NCBI GenBank assembly: GCA_008933995.1
Contig: WARS01000034.1
Coordinates: 5,052,207 to 5,116,206 of the forward strand
DNA from: Datnioides undecimradiatus
Lineage: Eukaryota > Chordata > Actinopteri > Lobotiformes > Datnioididae
Direction: 5' to 3'
DNA length: 64,000 bases
Position numbers and translations under genes: made by a program. How positions within the stretch are numbered: position 1 is the first letter of the stretch; each line of letters starts with the position of its first letter. Positions 57,367 through 64,000 of this stretch are shown here, in pieces. Under the pieces are notes generated by a model. That model ran no database searches, was not told the DNA's origin, and saw nothing but the letters and a program-made list of their open reading frames with translations.

Positions 57367-60275
57367 TATACACATATTCATACCTCTTTCTACAACCTAG
57401 GGCCTTCAAGTCTACATTCCAAGTGTGTCCGTTCCATTTGCTGCATACTGGAGCAGCAGATGGACAGCTGAAGGCCTCAGTGACGCCGGAGTGCCGGACG
57501 TCTGTCTCTGTGACACCCCTGCTTTGCGCTCTCACTGCCAGTGTATTGATCCTCTACCGTCTACCAGTCTACCCGCTAATGCTGGGACACGGAGAGCGGA
57601 AGCGTTCTCCCGTCTTAACCACATTTAGAATCAATCTCCTTTCTGCCACTGCCATTAGGCCGCATTCGAAATGAATAAAGATTTAGGTAATTTGATGCCG
57701 GCACCAAATATTAGGAGACGCTGTTCTCAGTGGGTCCTGGTTCGAACTGTCCGTTTCCTCAGCATCCTTATTTTGTGAATGCATCGGTCTCTGGGCGTCT
57801 GAGGTCATTCTTGTCTGTCCAAGCTTGTCGTGCTTGTTTTTGCTTGCCCAGCCCACAGCGTGTGTTTGAGCGAACATCAGACAGCCTTGACAGACAGCTT
57901 TGAACTTTGACCGGCCACCGTCGCCGCTGGCCGTTAAACCAGCAGAGAACAGCTGGCTACCAACTTTGAACCGAACGATGTGTGTTTAGCAGTGAAAACC
58001 TGCAGGAACACGGCTGCAGAACAAAGACGGAGGTGTGCGCGTGGGCGTCTTTGTGCGCAAGACAGATAACGTTAGCTGCGTTTCCACCAGTTGCCCATGC
58101 TCTGGCCGTGTGTAATGGACTGGAGCTTTATGTATGAGATGAATTGCAGCAGTCCATAGACCAAGTTGGATCTGTAGGCAAGCTACAATGTCTATTTTCT
58201 GCACAGGTAATTGTGCATACTGTTTCCTTACACATGCATGTTGCCTGTGCAAAGCTAAATCATCTCCAGAATAACCCCACAAACATTATTTTATTGTTCG
58301 GGTGTTTTCAGCTGGAGGCAATCTCCTCAGAAACAGCCCCAAATCCCCAAAGAGCGACAGATTTCAAGGTTGCGAAGCTGGTGCGAGCGCAAATGTGGGG
58401 TTTTTGATTGGAAAAATACGCAATAGGCTAATTTTCAGGTTGCCAATCAACTAATTGGTAGATGGATGAATAGCTGTAGCTCTAAAACAAAAGAGATGAT
58501 ACAGAGAAACTGGAAAACGGCGCCTGAGGTCCAGTGTTGGGAGATGATGGTGGGGATCCTCTTTTCAGTGACTGATGTTTTTAGCGGGGTGTATTTTAAA
58601 GATGTACTGCTCCTGACCCCCCCGGCAACAGAGAAAACACAACCACGGCATCGGCTAGCACCCAGCCAACACATTAAATATGTAGGCATGTGTAAAGAAA
58701 CCCTGTCCTCCATTTCATCCGACTGAGACGAGAGCACCTCGATGCTCTTTTTTCCGACTGCCCCCCTCCTCGTCGTCCTCCTCCTCTTCCTCTCCCCTGT
58801 CTTTTCACCTCCCTAAGTCCAGGGCTTATTCTCTCACACACACACACAAATAAACAGGCATTCAGCCGGAGACGCTCAGCAGTGTGTGAACTGGCGTGAT
58901 TCAGTTTGCCGTTGCCTCATATGTAAATCCGGGATGTACGCGTGAACGTCGTGACATGTCGCTGCAGATTCTGCAAATTTAGGACGTGATGGGGAAACGG
59001 CTGCACAGGAGCACGGAGGATTCTATTGGCCCAGAGTGAGCCCGACGTAATGGTGATATTTAGTTTTAATAGGAAGATTGGTGGGTTATGTATCACGTCG
59101 CCCCTCAGGCTAAGCCCCTGGAAAAAAGGATGAATGAACTGGGGAAGGGGTGTCAGGGCTTGGGGGAAGGGTACAAGGAGGCGGAGGGACATTCTTTCTG
59201 CCCCCCCCACCAGTAATCACTATTTGTGTTTGGCTTGCATTGCCCCACTTCCAGTGTGTGTGTGTGTGTGTGTGCGTGCGTGCGTGTGTGGGTTGGTTCA
59301 CTTGCAGCCCAGCCGCTATAGTTTAATTTCATTCACTCACCCGAGGACAAAGCGGGGGAGTTTTAGAGTTTCAGCAGCAGTGAAAAGCGGCCCGACGCCT
59401 GAATGTCTGACATATTCCGCGCCGCTCACCCCGCCGCGCGAGCACGCACACTCCGCTTCGGCCCCTTCACTCGATCGTTCTTATTATATTACGTCCCCAC
59501 CGTATCCCCAAAGGTTGCACAGCATCGGTTGGACGCGGCCGGACTTGGAAGAGCGATTTGAAACTCTCCGTGATGCAAGCCGTGGAACTAACCCGCCCTC
59601 GCCACGTGATTTCAAAGTCTTTACATCACATTGTGAAATATATTTTTTGCAGTTGCGGCCTCTTTTTTTTTTTTTTTTTTGGAAAGCCATAGCTGCTCCC
59701 TGTGTCAGATACACAGCAGCTTCTGATCTCAGCTCAGTAGCTCCTGACATCTGATATCTCGTGGGGTTATTTATAGCACATTGAGACGGACCCCCTTTTA
59801 ATTTGGTGATACACCGGCCACAAAATGTACTATTGAACACACAACTCCTGTGCTTCTACACCTGCAATACTCCAAATACAACATACAGTCATACTGCATA
59901 GAAAATATTGTTTTCCGTTGTTTTATGAGTCAAGTGCAGCATTAACCCCGTTTCCGCTGATGCACGTGCACCGGCCGACCTGCGCTCTGCATGGCGGTGG
60001 GAGCGGTATAAACACAGCAGCTGTTTTTCAAACACGCCCTGTCATTTTCCTGGCAGGGACAAAAAAAAACAAAACAAACCAAAAAAACCAAAACTCGCCC
60101 AGTGACGTAAGCGCGCAGCGTCTTTACTGACCTGCGCTCAGAACCCACAGCTCGAGGCCGCGCGCACCCTCCCGTGGGAAAGTCTAAAGTTAACTAAAGG
60201 AGATGAGCTACTGAGGTATGCTCTTATTTTGAAATGACCTCAAATTTCAATAAAGCTTTTGGTTTGTCATTAGTG

Positions 60276-60312
<37 letters not shown>

Positions 60313-61606
60313 GGAGTCACCGCACATGTCTGGCTGCGTTCCAGAGTTTCAGGTCTTAGCCCAGAGCTTACTGCCCGACACACTGAACCGACAGCTGGCC
60401 GGACAACACACCGCAACACACGCGCACGCTGACATATGACAACACGCTCGCTCACGCACAGCCTGGGCATGTGAACATACCCAAAACAGAACCCGGCCTC
60501 TTCTGAGCTTCGTGCATTGTGCCACTTCGCCCGAAGCCCCCCTGTGAAGAGCTTTATTCACATTTCAAAGCGCGGCCCCTCGCCCCATCTCTTCTTCCTC
60601 TCTGGTTTCTGCTGTGGCGCGGGCTAATTATAGCAGAGTTGCTGTTTTTGGTTAAATTACAGGCTGGCCAGCTTCTCTGGAAGCCCTGTGGTCTGTTAAA
60701 GTCTGTTGAAGTGGACCTGCATTAGTGCCACGTTAACCAGCTCTTTCAACTGTGGCCTGCTTCCTTCTTTCCATCCAACCTTTCCTTAGCTAGTTCCCTT
60801 AGTTAGTTCCTTCTTCTTCTCTATTTCCTTCCTCCCTTTCCTCACTTTACCCCTGTCCTTGCTGCTTCTCTCAATCCCTTTAGGAGATGATGAAACTGTG
60901 TGTGTCTGTGTGTTCGTGTGTCCGCACAGAAGCTGGATGCTTCCTGAGTCACTGCTCTGTCATCTTAATGTAATCCCACGATATCTGGCGCCACGCCCGC
61001 TGCCTTACTGGCATTATTACCGCGTGCGCGCGTGCATGTTTGCTTGCCGTACACCTCCACCTGCCTGACCGCAGCTCCGTGTGTCCTGCGCCGCATGTTA
61101 AACCGTCTGTCAGGGGTTTCTCCATCATATGGGAGCCGCTGCGGAACACAGTGGCGTCCTCAGGGCCGCGGATGATGAACTCAATGAAAGACGTGGTTGT
61201 GATGTCATCTCCTATGCACACATGTTAAAATGGGGTTCAAGGCGGGTCTGAAAGCTGCCTTCGCGGGTCAGACTGCACAGTGAAGCCCAACACTTTGAGA
61301 CTCTGTTGCTATTGAGTCCTCGGCTTTCTGGTTTGGATCAGACTCCTGTCCAAGTCTCCAGTCTGGGTAGAGTATCCTCAGTCTGCTTCCAAGGTTGGAG
61401 CTTCTACTCAGTGTGCAGAGCAGCTCCTCGTGTGTTTGGCTCTTTTCATGAATGTGAACAGTTTGCCCGGTTTGCACTGCGATGGTAATTAATGCCTCTC
61501 GCTGCCAGTCCCACCATACTGCTCAGGAACCTTGCCACACTTCCCTCGCACCGAACCCACTGCCAGCCTTTGTCTATATGCACACACGCGTTTTGCAGCG
61601 ATGCTC

Positions 61607-61652
<46 letters not shown>

Positions 61653-63636
61653 AAGTGACATGAGAAATTCTCAGTTTTCATTCACAGAAGCATGCACCAT
61701 CGTACACAATTGGCGATTCTCCTTCTTGTGTTTGGCTTGCACGGGTCGCACATGGCGTCCGAATGGGTGGTGGCGGCGGCGGCGGCGGGAGGGGTGGGCG
61801 CTTTTTTTCTCTTTCGCTGTATTCCTCTGTCTCTTCATGTCTCTGAGGGCCAAACGAGATTACCGTAATCCAGCTTGACCGGGGAGAAGAGGAAATCCAA
61901 ATGCTGTTTACTTCATCCCGTTAGCATCGCTACCTCGCTTTCTCCCCTCCCCTCCCTTTCTCTTTCACTCCCCTCATCATCTTTCCTCCTTATTGACATA
62001 TGTAAACAATAACAAATAATCATTCTTTAAATCAATACAGTCTCTATTAATATTAACATTGCATTTCTATTTAATAATTCACTGGTAACAAGGCTAGGAC
62101 AGGTTAGTGTGGCAGACTGACCATTTGACGTAGATCCCTGCAGATATACTGGCATATGATGCATTAAATGTGCCTGTGGTAATGTATTGGTGTCACTGTG
62201 AGTTCTATAAATAATATTTCATTGAAATATATTCTTAAATCATGTCATTTGTTTAAGTAAAGAAGCATGTTGAGTCCCTTTGCAGGTGCAAAAGTGCTGC
62301 GCGTTCCACATGGACCGGCTTTGATTTCCTCCCAGTTTAAAAATGATGAGATATAATATTGGCGGCCATATTGGTAATTGGTAACCCGGGCAACCGGCAT
62401 GTTTGCATTACACAAGGCTGATTGAATCACATGTATCGGTAATATGACGGTCAGCTGCTGGCTATAAAGACCAAAATGGGTCACACTGCGGCTTTGCAGA
62501 GTGATGTTAAAGGAGTTAAAGATGCGTTTTGTGTGTGTGTGTGTGTGTGTGGAGGCGTCGGCATTCAATAAACAGACCTCTCTTTCTTTCAGATGACATT
62601 CTGCAGAGGGAGGATGGACCTTTGTGTGCAGAAATTGGCTCTGAACTGCAGAAACAGTTTGCCATCCTGCCAGGTTGGTTTGATTTCACTCCCTTCCCGA
62701 TCACCCCACGCGCTGCATGGACCAGAATCCGCCGATCACTTCAATCCGATCCCTAACTTAAGCTACTTTAGCGAACTACCTGCACCTCAGGGAAGCAAGC
62801 CCACCCAACGTTTTGCATTAGCTTAACGAACGCAATCAAACGCGGGACTGTTAAATGATTGTGTTAGACTTACAGTGAGGTGAAGTGAAGCCGTGGAGTC
62901 CAGGATGAACTAGTAACCCCAGATAGGCAGCACGGATTGGATTAGACTGGAGGATTGGGCTGTTGGTGAAAAACACATTCAATAAACTAAAGGAGGCTTT
63001 TATATAAGGATGGAGCACACTGGGTTACAGACTGAATGTAACAGACGTACACTAATACAGTGTATTTGAAAGTTCTCCCAGGGTCGTTTTGACACCACCC
63101 CAGGCACGCCGACACACGCACTTAGAACCCTGTGTTGGGTTACCGTGACGATAATGCCCGTCGAGCGACGTCGGCGTGAATAATTCATCGGCGTGACGGC
63201 TTGCCATGCAACCTGAGCCGCCAATTGAAAGAGAGGGCCGAGTGGATGTGCGTCCGGGGCCCTTTTTGATTTTCTACTTTTTGTCTGTTTCTCCCTTCGT
63301 GCGCCTGCATGGCAAATGATTTGCTCTTGTGGAAAATGCAGAAAACAAATTAAGAAAAGGGTCCTCGTCATCTCTTTAATTATGAAGTGGAACCTAAATA
63401 GATTTTCTTTCATTTAAAAAAAAGCTATAATCCATAAATATGCAGTTATTAATCAGTCTGATGGCTGACACTGCCTGAATGTCACTCTGACATAGACTCA
63501 CCTGATTCTATGCGTTCCCAGGGGGACGCGGGATGAACGGCAACCCCGTCATCGTCTTCCCAGAGTTCCCGGCCTTCGGCGAGCTGGAGGAGGAGGAGGT
63601 GCAGAACGTCCTCAGCTACCTCACCAGCGTCCCCAG
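43003..63636 (+). CDS. MCF2/MCF2L-family Rho guanine-nucleotide exchange factor, 5' part (runs off the right edge)
   Basis: Two shared exons are clear. Exon 62593-62673 gives DILQREDGPLCAEIGSELQK and QFAILP, and 63522-63636 gives GGRGMNGNPVIVFPEFPAF, then NVLSYLTSVP. They are the start of the Sec14/CRAL-TRIO-like lipid-binding domain at the N-terminus of DBL-family GEFs (MCF2, MCF2L, MCF2L2), upstream of spectrin-like, DH and PH domains that would lie beyond 64000. The phase-1 acceptor at 62593 needs a G or A from the preceding exon. Four upstream exons (43003-43114, 45757-45886, 48036-48228, 53000-53072) end in that phase and begin with ATG, so they are candidate alternative first exons. DBL-family GEFs activate Rho GTPases; the Sec14 part restrains the enzyme and binds phosphoinositides. 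Which paralog this is cannot be settled from about 65 shared residues. Confidence 0.82.
43115..45756 (+). other. Intronic or promoter DNA between alternative exons 1 and 2
   Basis: No further exon could be supported. Two overlapping minus-strand open frames (44413-44730 and 44682-45014) of about 100 codons each have no recognisable domain. Confidence 0.5.
45757..45886 (+). CDS. MCF2-like candidate alternative first exon 2
   Basis: ATG at 45757 opens 43 codons, MSLLELIQEAQEVLGRLL and a basic tail with RRTRGRSRG, plus one base, ending ACAG before a GTTGGT donor (weak after the first two bases). The frame is open upstream to about 45670 without another ATG. The leucine-rich start followed by an Arg-rich stretch looks like a short amphipathic helix that might touch membranes. 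The phase matches exon 62593. Confidence 0.5.
48036..48228 (+). CDS. MCF2-like candidate alternative first exon 3
   Basis: ATG at 48036 (A at -3) gives 64 codons plus one base. The later in-frame ATG at 48117 starts MEQRAGKWKRGGEWF. The exon ends SYYRYTQCCLQLQ plus A, with a strong GTGAGT donor at 48229. Splicing to 62593 would make Asn at the junction (AAT) instead of Asp. A GC-rich stretch with many CpGs surrounds it (48000-48240), as expected at a promoter. Confidence 0.6.
53000..53072 (+). CDS. MCF2-like candidate alternative first exon 4
   Basis: ATG at 53000 (ACAATGG, strong context) gives 24 codons, MALNRVSQLCHDITRLWL and QLKMMT plus G, then GTAGAG. Joined to 62593 it reads MMTDDILQ, close to the MATDEI-type junction I recall from MCF2L proteins, which favours this exon being real. 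CpG-rich sequence upstream (52800-52900) may be its promoter. An out-of-frame upstream ATG lies at 52984. Confidence 0.68.
57326..57363. repeat. (AC)n microsatellite
   Basis: About 18 AC units in the MCF2-like first intron. Confidence 0.95.
60281..60310. repeat. (AC)n microsatellite
   Basis: About 15 AC units in the MCF2-like first intron. Confidence 0.95.
61613..61650. repeat. (AC)n microsatellite
   Basis: About 19 AC units in the MCF2-like first intron. Confidence 0.95.
62593..62673 (+). CDS. MCF2-like shared exon, Sec14 domain start
   Basis: Acceptor TTTCTTTCAG ends at 62592. The exon contributes the last two bases of an Asp/Asn codon, 26 codons and one base (81 nt). PLCAEIGSELQKQFAILP fits the helix and first strand of the DBL-family Sec14-like domain. 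The donor is GTTGGT at 62674. Confidence 0.88.
63522..63636 (+). CDS. MCF2-like shared exon, Sec14 domain continued
   Basis: After a TTCCCAG acceptor, 115 nt encode GGRGMNGNPVIVFPEFPAF, a Glu-rich loop and VQNVLSYLTSVP, ending AG before GTTTGG. GGRG..G.P.I.FP and YLTS(I/V)P are hallmarks of the MCF2/MCF2L/MCF2L2 family. The next exons are outside the window. Confidence 0.9.
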
Positions 63637-64000
63637 GTTTGGCACCGCATACACACACGCACACACGGTTTCGCCCGGTCTGACGAACACACACACTGTG
63701 ATGGGAATCCTGCCAATCTGTGGCGGTGCAATACCGCGTGGAGCCAGGAGATGTCAGCACGATACAAAAGGCCTGTGACAAGGGAAGAGCCACAAAAGAT
63801 TCGATTTTAGAGAAAATGAAATATTGCAGCAAAGCGAATTTTGGGAGTGAATATGAAGAATGAAAACTAGAAAGAAAACAAAAACATATTCCACAGATTT
63901 AAAGTCAGAAGATCTTACGACAGAATTACAAATTACAAACACAATAATCCTGACGTCTGAGGTTCGGTCTTTAGGTTAATTAAACCTCAATTTGTTTTTT

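Larger units (their letters stand above)
53073..62592 (+). other. Large first intron of the MCF2-like gene; no gene seen
   Basis: 9.5 kb of non-coding DNA with many microsatellites (54536-54559, 57326-57363, 59256-59275, 60281-60310, 61613-61650). No tRNA, snRNA or transposon ORF was recognised on either strand. Confidence 0.6.

Noticed and set aside
56845..57381. 178-codon minus-strand frame
   Set aside because: Created by CA/TG repeats; low-complexity translation only.

Overview
This window comes from a teleost fish genome, most likely a spiny-rayed (percomorph-type) one. The basis is the gene content (a radixin gene, a HECW2 paralog and an MCF2/DBL-family RhoGEF with short vertebrate-type exons), the fish-type retroelements (Gmr1-like Ty3/Gypsy, L2 and RTE-clade LINEs, a hAT-like relict) and the many long CA/TG microsatellites. 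There are no operons. All coding sequence is split into exons with recognisable splice sites.

Layout. (1) About 0.3-18.45 kb, minus strand: a dead copy of HECW2, a C2-WW-WW-HECT ubiquitin ligase. More than 20 exon remnants lie in the expected order, but they carry about ten frameshifts or coding deletions, two in-frame stops, a lost HECT exon, a WW domain without its second tryptophan, and an LTR retrotransposon at the edge of a C2 exon. Its introns hold two Ty3/Gypsy elements. The first (2.8-9.99 kb) has the unusual order integrase-RT-RNase H, with a nearly full-length L2 LINE inserted in its RT. The second (13.6-17.5 kb) has a SCAN-like gag. (2) About 18.7-21.4 kb: a nest of repeats (two dispersed repeats, a long CA microsatellite, a hAT/BED relict, an RTE-clade LINE 3' end) where the 5' end of HECW2 should be. 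(3) 21.97-38.6 kb, minus strand: a complete, intact radixin gene (rdx). It has 14 coding exons whose phases all agree, 581 codons plus stop, a roughly 2.4 kb 3' UTR, and two candidate non-coding first exons, one near a palindromic CRE. (4) 38.7-42.9 kb: intergenic DNA with no supported gene. (5) 43.0 kb to the right edge, plus strand: the 5' part of an MCF2/MCF2L-family RhoGEF. Two shared exons encode the start of the Sec14/CRAL-TRIO domain (62.59-62.67 and 63.52-63.64 kb). Four upstream ATG-bearing exons, spread over 10 kb, all end in the same splice phase and can join the first shared exon, which suggests a set of alternative N-termini.

The main points of interest are the clear pseudogenisation of a HECW2 copy beside an intact rdx gene on the same strand, the alternative first exons of the MCF2-like gene, and the Gmr1-like integrase-before-RT retrotransposon architecture. 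Family assignments come from recalled sequence similarity and visible motifs. No database search was run.
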